Shown here piece after piece: positions 41,117 to 48,114 of a DNA stretch of 64,000 nt (the stretch's first letter is position 1; each line of letters opens with the position of its first letter). Below the pieces are notes generated by a model. The model ran no database searches. It was given only the letters and a program-made list of their open reading frames with translations, and was not told where the DNA came from. The DNA comes from UBA1429 sp964482225 (GTDB lineage Bacteria; Chloroflexota; Anaerolineae; UBA1429): the NCBI GenBank assembly GCA_964482225.1, contig CAYZWT010000019.1, forward strand, positions 9,900 to 73,899. The letters are read 5' to 3'. A program made the translations under genes and the position numbers.

Positions 41117-42550
41117 TCATTCTCGCGAACTCCGGTCCCGTGGCGTGATGCGCAACACCACCGCATGCTCGCAGGGTGCCTCTGCAGGGAGCCTGACGCG
41201 CAACCCGCGCACGCCCTGCGACCACTGGAGCGGCCCGGCAACGCCCAGCATCTCGACCGAGCCGATGGCCTGGGGGTACAGTTTCAGGTGGGCGCCCAAG
41301 GACTGGATCGTGACCTCGCCGCGCGCGGGCCAGCCAAGGACGATGGCATATAGGGTATCGCCTTTGGTGGTAAAACGGATATCCCGCTCGCCAAAGGCTG
41401 CGCGCTTGGTATCGGCAAAGGAACCACTGACTATCTCCGTAGGCCCCTCGCCATAGACGCGCCAGGGGCGCGTGCCATAGATCGCCTCTCCGTTCAGGGC
41501 CAGCCAGCGCCCCATCTCTAGCAGAATCTCTTGCTCCGGCTCGGGGATCACGCCATCGGGGCGCGGCCCGATATTCAGGAGCAGGGCCCCATTCTTGCTG
41601 ACGATATCCACCAGATCGCCGATCAGGGCGGTGGCCGTCTTGTAGTCCTGGTTCTGCACATAGCCCCAAGAGTTCTTGGAGACCGATGTGTCGGTTTGCC
41701 AGAACAGGGGGCGGATGTCGGCCAGTTGCCCCCGCTCGACGTCATAGACCGCTGCGCCATCGGGAAAGGCGCCGTGCTTGTAATTGATGGCCACACCCCG
41801 CTGCCACTGGGCGCCCCGGTTATAGTAATAGGCCGCAAAGCGACGCAGGTAGGGCGCAAAGGCGGGCTGCTCGATCCACCAATCGAACCAGACCAGTTGC
41901 GGCTGGTACTTGTCCACCAGCTCGCAGGTGCGCGCCAACCAATCTTCTAGAAAGGCTTCGTGGGGCTCGGTGCTGCGGGGTTGGGCGGGGCCATACAGCC
42001 CGGCGTAGCGCGGGTCCTGCACATCCGAATCGAACTGCATGCCGCCATCGTAGAACCACCAATGTTCGGCCCGGTGGCTGGAAAGGCCCAAGACGAGCCA
42101 CTGGCGGCGCACCGCCTCGGCCAGCTCTCCGATCAGGTCGCGGCGCGGCCCCATCTTGGCCGCGCACCAATCCGAGAGGCCGCAATCGTACATGGCGAAC
42201 CCGTCGTGGTGCTCGGCAACGGGCACCACGAACTTGGCGCCCGCCTGGCGAAAGAGCCCGGCCCATTGGTCCGGGTCAAACCGCTCGGCTGTAAAGAGGG
42301 GGATCAGGTCCTTGTAGCCAAAGCGGGCCTGCGGCCCGTGGGTGGTCACATGGTGCTCATATTCGGGCGTGCCCTGCACATACATGTTGCGCGGGTACCA
42401 TTCGTTCCCAAAGGCCGCCGCCGCATAGAGCCCCCAGTGGATAAAGATCCCAAACTTGGCATCCTGGTACCATTGAGGGATCTGATAGTCCAACAACGAC
42501 TCCCAGGTCGGCTGAAACGGCCCTTCCGGCAGTGCCAGGCGGTTGTCCAT
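41117..42550 (-). CDS. Alpha-L-fucosidase, glycoside hydrolase family 29
   Basis: 477 residues with no signal peptide (cytoplasmic). It begins with the family block WYQDAKFGIFIHWGLYAAAAF (about 27-47) and WYPRNMY. HHDGFAMYDC (114-123) and the nucleophile Asp223 in QLVWFDWWIEQ follow, then a C-terminal beta domain. Retaining GH29 enzymes release L-fucose from oligosaccharides. RBS GAGGAGG. The ADP-ribosylglycohydrolase gene is co-transcribed downstream. Fucose breakdown yields lactaldehyde, which can be reduced to 1,2-propanediol, substrate of the dehydratase at 58.3-60.9 kb; that connection is inference. Confidence 0.94.
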   Translation of the reverse strand: MDNRLALPEGPFQPTWESLLDYQIPQWYQDAKFGIFIHWGLYAAAAFGNEWYPRNMYVQGTPEYEHHVTTHGPQARFGYKDLIPLFTAERFDPDQWAGLFRQAGAKFVVPVAEHHDGFAMYDCGLSDWCAAKMGPRRDLIGELAEAVRRQWLVLGLSSHRAEHWWFYDGGMQFDSDVQDPRYAGLYGPAQPRSTEPHEAFLEDWLARTCELVDKYQPQLVWFDWWIEQPAFAPYLRRFAAYYYNRGAQWQRGVAINYKHGAFPDGAAVYDVERGQLADIRPLFWQTDTSVSKNSWGYVQNQDYKTATALIGDLVDIVSKNGALLLNIGPRPDGVIPEPEQEILLEMGRWLALNGEAIYGTRPWRVYGEGPTEIVSGSFADTKRAAFGERDIRFTTKGDTLYAIVLGWPARGEVTIQSLGAHLKLYPQAIGSVEMLGVAGPLQWSQGVRGLRVRLPAEAPCEHAVVLRITPRDRSSRE

Positions 42551-42583
42551 GTCGTGCGCCTCCTCTCGTCCATCTCGCAGCGG

Positions 42584-42612
42584 ATTCTAGGCGCCAGGCG
42601 GGGTCTCGTCAA
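42584..42612 (-). promoter_or_regulatory. Sigma-70 promoter of the fucosidase / ADP-ribosylglycohydrolase genes
   Basis: Minus strand: TTGACG (42607-42612), 17-bp spacer, TAGAAT (42584-42589), about 34 bp before the fucosidase ATG. The -35 lies inside direct repeat copy 1. Confidence 0.6.
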
Positions 42613-42702
42613 GGCATTCGGGGATGAGGGCGACCGGCACAGCAAAGCAGGAACAGCTCGCTTTACCATGACTGCGACCTTGAAAAGGCCCTGGCAAGAA
42701 CC

Positions 42703-42731
42703 TTGTGTTAATAGAACAAATGTGCTATAAT
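42703..42731 (+). promoter_or_regulatory. Orphan sigma-70 promoter with a LexA-like spacer box
   Basis: TTGTGT (42703-42708), 17-bp spacer, perfect TATAAT (42726-42731). The spacer ends in GAACAAATGTGC (42714-42725), one mismatch from GAAC-N4-GTTC. No convincing gene follows: the nearest ATG (42803) opens an 18-codon frame without a ribosome site, and the next real gene is at 43672. Confidence 0.5.
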
Positions 42732-42832
42732 TCGCCTGTGCGGGCGAGGCCCGCCCCTCTGGTCGCCTCGGAGCTCTCCCGCCCCAGGGCAGAGCGTATC
42801 GCATGTCAACTGCCTTTTTTACGAAACGAACC

Positions 42833-42876
42833 CATTTTGGGGATAACCATTTGGGATAAATAGGGTTATCCCAAAT
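42833..42876. repeat. Iteron-like AT-rich repeats with an 11-bp palindrome
   Basis: CATTTTGGGGATAA, then CATTTGGGATAA, then the inverted TTATCCCAAAT. ATTTGGGATAA (42849-42859) and TTATCCCAAAT (42866-42876) form a perfect 11-bp inverted repeat with a 6-nt loop. The region is much more AT-rich than its surroundings. Confidence 0.6.
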
Positions 42877-43203
42877 CCCCCTCTCCTGATCCTGTCTACC
42901 CGCCCTCTCGGTGTGGTCTTGGCGGCAACACGAGGGGGGGGGCGCCTCAGTTACGCAAGTGGGTAGGAGCCAGCTCGTCAAGGCATTCGGGGGCGGGGCC
43001 AGGGCGTTGGGAGGGCGGGCGAGGCGCCCGCCTGCAAAGCAAGCGCAGCTTGCTTTGTCCAGTACCCGGCTCCGTGCGCTATTGGCCGCCCCACTACACC
43101 TGGAGCCCATCCGCTAGACACCGAGTATAGGACTTTGCTCTGCAAGGGAGCGCACCTTTTACACCACTTGACAAGACGCAAACGTCCATAGCGTGTTGGC
43201 CCG

Positions 43204-43268
43204 TTTTCCCCAGGTTGCCCACAGGTTATCCACAGGGACACGCGAGTTATCCACAGGTGTTTTCCACA
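43204..43268 (+). other. Array of DnaA boxes
   Basis: Five 9-mers in one orientation: TTTTCCCCA (43204), TTGCCCACA (43215), TTATCCACA (43226), TTATCCACA (43247) and TTTTCCACA (43260). The third and fourth are perfect consensus DnaA boxes. Most are followed by GG. Starts are spaced 11, 11, 21 and 13 bp, close to helical phase. Such arrays bind DnaA at origins or at DnaA-regulated or DnaA-titrating sites. dnaA and dnaN are not in the window. Confidence 0.7.
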
Positions 43269-43291
43269 GGGCCAGGGCGCACGTCGTATCA

Positions 43292-43571
43292 GTTCAGAAT
43301 TGGGGGGGAAAGAGGCCAACACGTTGGGGACGGCGGCAGCGAACCGTGGAGGGCGGGCGTCTCGCCCGCCTTGTAGGGGCGCGGCCAACGGTGGCGCAAC
43401 CACCGTCCCTCGCCCCCTACCATAAAACCATAGAAACACACATTAAACACGTATGGGCAGAACTGACGCCAGACGCATGTATGCGTCCATAGCGAGGCTG
43501 TGTGCTCACCGTTTGCAGGATATTGGCATCACTTCCTGGTCAATCAGGAACTCGTCCCCTCAATTCTGAAC
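43292..43571. mobile_element. MITE-like element, copy B (280 bp, terminal inverted repeats)
   Basis: Left end GTTCAGAATTGGGGGGG (from 43292) and right end 43548-43571, whose complement is GTTCAGAATTGAGGGGACGA and on. The right 157 bp match copy A almost base for base. The left half differs and carries its own hairpins (GGGCGGGCGTCTCGCCCGCC at about 43351-43370 and GTAGGGG...CCCCTAC at 43373-43420). No transposase. Its right end lies 100 bp upstream of the next start codon, as for copy A. Confidence 0.75.
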
Positions 43572-43602
43572 AGTTGCCGCATGTCCTCGCCCTGCCCACG
43601 GT

Positions 43603-43631
43603 TTGACACCCCGCCCCGTTTGGCGCATAAC
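43603..43631 (+). promoter_or_regulatory. Sigma-70 promoter of the galactonate-dehydratase-like gene
   Basis: TTGACA (43603-43608), 17-bp spacer, CATAAC (43626-43631), 40 bp before the ATG and just outside repeat copy B. Confidence 0.5.
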
Positions 43632-43671
43632 TTGCGGGTCTGGATCACCAACCCGTTAGCAGGAGCACAAG

Positions 43672-44841
43672 ATGCACATCACCGAGATCAAGAGCTATCT
43701 GGTCAGCCCCCAGAGCCACACCGCCGGCATGATCGGCGGCAAGAACTGGCTCTTTGTCCAGATCAAAACCGACGAGGGCCTGGTGGGCTGGGGCGAGTGC
43801 TACACCCAGTTGGATCGGGATGTGGCCATCCAGCGCCATGTCCACGAGCTGTCGCGCTATCTGGTGGGCCAGAGCCCCTTTGCCATCAAGTATTTCACCA
43901 CCACGGTCTATCGTGATTTTGCCGGGCTGCGGGGCTCTATGGACCTCTATTGCGCCATGAGCGGCATGGAGCAGGCCATGTGGGACCTGGCGGGCAAGGC
44001 CCTGGGCGCGCCGGTGTACAATCTGCTGGGCGGCCCCTGCCGCGATCGCATCCGCGTCTATGCCAATGGCTGGTACGGCGGCGCCAAGACCCCCGAGGCC
44101 TATGGCGAGCTGGCCGCCGCCACCGTGGCGCGGGGCTTTACGGCGCTCAAGTTCGATCCCTTCCCCGGGCCGTGGCGCCTGTACGTGGATCGCGCCGGCG
44201 AGCGCGCCTTTGTGGATACTATCGCCGCCGTGCGCGAGGCGGTGGGCCCCGATGTGGACCTGCTGATTGAGGGGCACCGGCGGCTGGCCCCCATGCACGC
44301 CGTGCGCCTGGCCCGCGAGATCGCGCCCCTGGGCATCTACTGGTACGAGGAGCCGGTGCCTGTGGATAACGTGGCCGCCCTGGCCGAGGTGCGCAGCGAG
44401 GCGCCCATGCCCATCGTCACAGGGGAGACCCTTTACTGCAAGGCGGATTTCGTGCCGGTGTTCGAGGCGCGCGCGGCGGATATCATCAACCCCGACGTGT
44501 GCAGTTGCGGCGGCATCCTGGAGCTCAAAGAGATCGCGGCCATGGCCGAGCCCCACTATGTGGCCGTCTCGCCCCACAACTATAACAGCACCAGCATGGG
44601 GCTGGCCGCCACGGTGCAGGCCGCGGCCACCATGCCCAATTTCATCATCACCGAGTATTTCTGCAATTTCGAGGCCACCAGCGCCCTGATCGCCCGCAAC
44701 CCGCTCAAGCCGGAGAACAGCTATATCGCGCTGCCCGAGCGGCCGGGGCTGGGGGTGGAGCTGGACGAAGAGGCGCTGGCGGCTCATGCCTACCAGCAGT
44801 ATCCCCGACGCACGTTTGTGGGGATGGGCGGCGAGCTGTAG
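43672..44841 (+). CDS. Enolase-superfamily sugar-acid dehydratase, galactonate dehydratase-like
   Basis: 389 residues of the mandelate racemase/muconate lactonizing enzyme fold. An N-terminal capping domain (TDEGLVGWGEC, 33-43) precedes a barrel with metal ligands Glu200 (LLIEGHRR), Glu226 (WYEEPVP) and Glu252 (TGETLY), and the general base His302 in SPHNYNS. This pattern is that of the D-galactonate/gluconate dehydratase branch, which removes water from aldonic acids to 2-keto-3-deoxy acids. The exact sugar acid cannot be told. RBS AGGAG. No KDPG-type aldolase or kinase is adjacent. Confidence 0.9.
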   Translation: MHITEIKSYLVSPQSHTAGMIGGKNWLFVQIKTDEGLVGWGECYTQLDRDVAIQRHVHELSRYLVGQSPFAIKYFTTTVYRDFAGLRGSMDLYCAMSGMEQAMWDLAGKALGAPVYNLLGGPCRDRIRVYANGWYGGAKTPEAYGELAAATVARGFTALKFDPFPGPWRLYVDRAGERAFVDTIAAVREAVGPDVDLLIEGHRRLAPMHAVRLAREIAPLGIYWYEEPVPVDNVAALAEVRSEAPMPIVTGETLYCKADFVPVFEARAADIINPDVCSCGGILELKEIAAMAEPHYVAVSPHNYNSTSMGLAATVQAAATMPNFIITEYFCNFEATSALIARNPLKPENSYIALPERPGLGVELDEEALAAHAYQQYPRRTFVGMGGEL

Positions 44842-44959
44842 CGCGCACGCCTGGGCCTGCTTTGCGGCCAGGGCGCGGGTTGGGTAGAATGGGCATTGTC
44901 CCTCGGGCAACCGGTTGCGCCGCCCGAGAGCAGACGCCATGATTGGAAAGGAGAGCATC

Positions 44960-45865
44960 TTGGACAAGAGACTGCCGATACTCGGCATCGCTACGTTGGT
45001 CATCCTGGGGCTGGTGGTGATCGTGCACCTGGTGGGGCTGGCGGCCCCTGCCCAGGGCGGGCTGACGGCCAGGGGCGAGGCGAGCGACCTGCCCGCGCGG
45101 CCCACCCGCACCGCCACCCCCTCTGCGACGCCGCTGCCGCCCACCGCCACGCCAACGGCCACGGCCACGCCCGTGCCGCCCACGCCAACGCCGGTGCCGC
45201 CGACGGCCACGGCCACGGCCACGCTGCCGCCCGCCACAGCCACGCCCACGGCGACCGAAACGCCAGAGCCGACGCAGACGCCGCCCCCGACGGCGATCCC
45301 GCCGACGCGGGTTCCGGCGCCCACCAACACGCCCGTTCCCACGGCGGCGCCGGTGACGGTGCTCAGCTCGGTGCAGGTGAACAACGGCGAGTGGGGCAGC
45401 AACTATATCTTTGCGCGTTATGACAACCCCGAGGGCGACGAGGTCAGCGATGTGCGCGTCAAAGCATCGGACGGACACACGTACAAGGCCGAGCTCGGTT
45501 TCCTCTCACGCTCGCAATCGTTGGCCCAGATTCAGGCCTACTGGGGTTATGCCCAGCGCGGCGCGGCCAACTGGAAAGGCTTTGTGCGCGTATATGACGC
45601 GGTGAATTGGATCTCGTGCAGCGCCGAGGCCCATGTCTGCTATGAAAAGCACGAGGATTTCGGCCAGGCGGCCATCACATCCAGGGTATATATCAAGCCC
45701 CACGTGTGGGAGTCGTTGGTGAACGACTATTTGGCCGGGGGCTGGCAGGCAACCACCCGCAACGCCTACTATCGCGAGGTCCAGAACGCGGTCTTTAGGC
45801 CGATCATTGACATTGATCCGCCCGCCGAGCCGTGCATCGGGTTCCGGTTCGTGCGCGTGGATTAG
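44960..45865 (+). CDS. Secreted or membrane-anchored protein with Thr/Pro linker, unknown C-terminal domain
   Basis: 301 residues from a TTG start with AAAGGAG 6 bp upstream; an ATG at 44939 in the same frame is the alternative. One membrane helix (about 6-28, ILGIATLVILGLVVIVHLVGL) precedes a long Thr/Pro/Ala linker (about 35-130). A C-terminal domain of about 165 residues contains VQVNNGEWGSNYIFARYDN, AYWGYAQRGAANWKG and two cysteines (SCSAEAHVCYEKHED) that may form a disulfide. I do not recognise this domain. The layout matches other surface proteins in the window. A strong terminator follows 26 bp after the stop. Confidence 0.82.
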   Translation: MDKRLPILGIATLVILGLVVIVHLVGLAAPAQGGLTARGEASDLPARPTRTATPSATPLPPTATPTATATPVPPTPTPVPPTATATATLPPATATPTATETPEPTQTPPPTAIPPTRVPAPTNTPVPTAAPVTVLSSVQVNNGEWGSNYIFARYDNPEGDEVSDVRVKASDGHTYKAELGFLSRSQSLAQIQAYWGYAQRGAANWKGFVRVYDAVNWISCSAEAHVCYEKHEDFGQAAITSRVYIKPHVWESLVNDYLAGGWQATTRNAYYREVQNAVFRPIIDIDPPAEPCIGFRFVRVD

Positions 45866-45891
45866 CCGCTGCGCCCCGTTGGGCGTGCAAC

Positions 45892-45931
45892 AAACAGCGG
45901 GCCGGATGACGCCATCCGGCCCGCTGTTTTT
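45892..45931. terminator. Strong intrinsic terminator between convergent genes
   Basis: Perfect 17-bp stem AAACAGCGGGCCGGATG / CATCCGGCCCGCTGTTT with a 4-nt loop and a U run on the plus strand; A's on the left give a U run for the minus strand too. It serves the secreted-protein gene and the radical SAM gene. Confidence 0.92.
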
Positions 45932-45945
45932 GTGCAACTGCGAGG

Positions 45946-47436
45946 CTATGCCCCTTGCCCGACATAGCTGGCGCACACCAGGCGAAAGTGAAAGCCATAA
46001 ATCGCCAGGGTGATCGCATGGGGCAGCAGGCGAGGCCGCGTAAAGAGCGTCCAGAAGAACAGCTTCCAGTACTCCCAGCGCTCCTGCCCCTTGACCCCCA
46101 GCGCCACGATGGAGCGCAAAAAGGCGGCCAGGTATTGCCAGTCCAGCCGGGGACGGATGATATCGGATTTCTTGTAGGTCTTGAGAAAGGTGCGCACCCG
46201 CTCATAGTAGAACTTGGGCGCATAGATGGTCTGCAAGATGCGCCGGTAGCCCTCGTGCAAGAGATCGGGGCTCATCTTGGGCTCAAAGTTCATTGTATCG
46301 TCGGTGTTGTTGCCCGAGATAGCGCCCACCAGCCGGCCCTCTTCGCGCATACGCTCGTACAGGCGGGTGCCAAAGGGCGCCTGCAAGAGCCCCACCATCG
46401 CCGTCACAATGCCGCTGCTCTGGATGAACTCGATCTGCCGTTGAAAGATCGAGGGGGTATCACTATCAAAGCCGACGATAAAGCCCCCCTGCACCTCTAG
46501 CCCGGCCTGGTGCAAGCGATGCACCGCCTCCACCAGGTCGCGCCCCTGGTTCTGCACCTTGTTGCACTCGGCCAGACCCTCTTCGTCGGGGGTCTCGATG
46601 CCCACAAAGACCCGATCGAAGCCGGCTTGCACCATCAGCTTGGTCAGCTCGGGATCATCCACCAGGTTGATGGAGACCTCGGTCTGAAAGGCATAGCCGA
46701 CCTTGTTCTTGCGCCACTGGATCAGGGCGGGCAGGATGTTGTCCTTGAGATCGCGCTTGTTGCCGATCAAGTTGTCATCCACGAAAAAGACGCCCCCCCG
46801 CCAGCCTGTCGCATAGAGGGCATCCAGCTCGCGGATGATCTGCTCGGCCGTCTTGATACGGGGGCGGCGCCCCAGCATGGCGGTGATGTTGCAGAACTCG
46901 CAATCAAAGGGGCAGCCCCGCGAGTATTGCAGGCACATGGAGGAGTAATGGCGCAGGTCCACCAGTTCCCACATGGGCGTGGGCGTGGCGTGCATATCGG
47001 CATAGCCCTCGCATTCGTACACGCGCCGGGCCTCGCTCCGCGCCAGGTCCTCCAGGAAAGGCGGCAACGAGACCTCGCCCTCGCCCAGCACGAAATGGTC
47101 AACCTCGGGGAAATCCTGCCACTCGCCCAGGAACAGCGGGCCGCCGGCCACCACCGGCACGCCCGCCTGACGGCAGCGGGCCACCAGGGCATGGGTGCTC
47201 TCGCGCTGGGCGACCATGGCGCTCACAAAGACGTAATCGGCCCACTCGAGATCGCGCTGCGAGAGGGGCTGCACGTTCAGATCCACCAGCCGCTTCTCCC
47301 ACTCCTCGGGCAGCAGCGCTGCCACGGTGAGCAGGCCCAGGGGCGGGAACGAAGCCTTTTTGCGGATGAAACGCAGGGCGTGGCGGAAACTCCAAAAGGT
47401 ATCGGGGAACTCGGGATAGACTAACAGAATGCGCAT
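45946..47436 (-). CDS. B12-binding-type radical SAM protein (DUF4070 group)
   Basis: 496 residues. The N-terminal cobalamin-binding-like Rossmann domain begins MRILLVYPEFPDTFW, with VVAGGPLFLG (about 95-104). The radical SAM cluster motif is Cys175-x3-Cys179-x2-Cys182 in RGCPFDCEFC, followed by DDNLIGNKRDLK and VFVGIETPDEEGLAECNK. The C-terminal DUF4070-type region ends in a basic stretch. Relatives methylate or rearrange lipids, hopanoids and pigments; no substrate is evident here. ATG at 47436 has AGGAGG 10 bp upstream; a GTG at 47508 with AAGGAGGG is an equally placed alternative adding 24 residues. It diverges from the marR gene. Confidence 0.9.
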   Translation of the reverse strand: MRILLVYPEFPDTFWSFRHALRFIRKKASFPPLGLLTVAALLPEEWEKRLVDLNVQPLSQRDLEWADYVFVSAMVAQRESTHALVARCRQAGVPVVAGGPLFLGEWQDFPEVDHFVLGEGEVSLPPFLEDLARSEARRVYECEGYADMHATPTPMWELVDLRHYSSMCLQYSRGCPFDCEFCNITAMLGRRPRIKTAEQIIRELDALYATGWRGGVFFVDDNLIGNKRDLKDNILPALIQWRKNKVGYAFQTEVSINLVDDPELTKLMVQAGFDRVFVGIETPDEEGLAECNKVQNQGRDLVEAVHRLHQAGLEVQGGFIVGFDSDTPSIFQRQIEFIQSSGIVTAMVGLLQAPFGTRLYERMREEGRLVGAISGNNTDDTMNFEPKMSPDLLHEGYRRILQTIYAPKFYYERVRTFLKTYKKSDIIRPRLDWQYLAAFLRSIVALGVKGQERWEYWKLFFWTLFTRPRLLPHAITLAIYGFHFRLVCASYVGQGA

Positions 47437-47544
47437 GCGAACCAGGCCTCCTATTGATACAAACACGCCCCCGCGCCCCCATGGGCGCTCGATGGGCGAC
47501 GTGCTCACTACATATGACCCTCCTTACGTCAAAAGGTTGCAGGT

Positions 47545-47573
47545 TTGACGCTTTACGAGCCTGCGCGTACAAT
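47545..47573 (+). promoter_or_regulatory. Sigma-70 promoter of the marR / ABC exporter genes
   Basis: TTGACG (47545-47550), 17-bp spacer, TACAAT (47568-47573). Confidence 0.65.
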
Positions 47574-47588
47574 TAGGTCTGCTAATTG
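47570..47588. promoter_or_regulatory. Probable MarR operator over the -10 element
   Basis: CAATTAG-GTCTG-CTAATTG, perfect 7-bp arms with a 5-bp centre, overlapping the -10 and start of the marR promoter. Typical of MarR autoregulation. Confidence 0.65.
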
Positions 47589-47601
47589 TTAGAGGTGCTA
47601 A

Positions 47602-48063
47602 ATGATGTCTGACAAACAACAGCGCGCGGCAGGTCTCGTGGTCGAGGTGATCCCCAAGATCATGCGTGCGCTGGCCTCGGATTGGCGCCATGTGGATGAT
47701 CGGGCCGACCCCGGGCACTTTCGTATCCTGCTGATCCTGACCGAGGGGCCCGCCAACCTCAGCGCCCTGGCCGCCAAACTGGAGGTCAGCCTGCCCACCA
47801 TGTCCAACTCGATCTCGACCCTGGTGGAGCGCGGTTGGGTGGCGCGCCGCCGCGACCCGGAAGACCGGCGGCGGGTGCTAATCGAGATTACGGCCCAGGG
47901 ATGCGCCGTGTTGGAGCGCATCCGCCATGTCGCCCAGATCCAGGTCGAGCGGACTCTGCGCGATCTGACGGATGTGGAATATGACCAGATCATCGCCGGC
48001 CTGGATACCCTGCGCCGCGCCCTGGATGGAGAGGATAGCGCCCTCTGCCACAAGCAAGCGTAG
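47602..48063 (+). CDS. MarR-family transcriptional regulator
   Basis: 153 residues of winged-helix fold: PGHFRILLILTEGPANLSALAAKLEVSLPTMSNSISTLVERGWVARRRDPEDRRRVLIEITAQG, the helix-turn-helix and wing with the conserved DxRR. It probably represses the two downstream ABC genes and itself, and is relieved by a toxic ligand. Two ATGs (47602 and 47605) are possible; AGAGG precedes. The gap to the first ABC gene is 51 bp with no terminator, so read-through is likely. Confidence 0.93.
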   Translation: MMSDKQQRAAGLVVEVIPKIMRALASDWRHVDDRADPGHFRILLILTEGPANLSALAAKLEVSLPTMSNSISTLVERGWVARRRDPEDRRRVLIEITAQGCAVLERIRHVAQIQVERTLRDLTDVEYDQIIAGLDTLRRALDGEDSALCHKQA

Positions 48064-48114
48064 ACGTCAACGGCTTGCATCCCCTTTATGATCCAATCCT
48101 CGTGAGGAGTTGTC

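Larger units (their letters stand above)
42605..43053. repeat. Pair of imperfect direct repeats in the 42.6-43.1 kb gap
   Basis: CTCGTCAAGGCATTCGGGG is exact at 42605-42623 and 42976-42994. In both copies it is followed, after a variable stretch, by GCAAAGCA..CAGCT.GCTTT (18 of 23 matching). In copy 2 this end is a perfect hairpin, CAAAGCAAGC / GCTTGCTTTG, beside the palindrome GGGCGGGCGAGGCGCCCGCC (about 43013-43032). Confidence 0.6.

Noticed and set aside
40073..41353. 426-codon frame antisense to the ADP-ribosylglycohydrolase and fucosidase genes
   Set aside because: Spans two real genes and the gap between them on the other strand; no recognisable domain.
42803..42859. 18-codon frame after the orphan LexA-like promoter
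   Set aside because: No ribosome site and it ends inside the iteron-like repeats; too short to support as a gene.
43500..43916. 138-codon frame across repeat copy B into the dehydratase-like gene
   Set aside because: Different frame from the enzyme, starts inside the mobile element and crosses a promoter.
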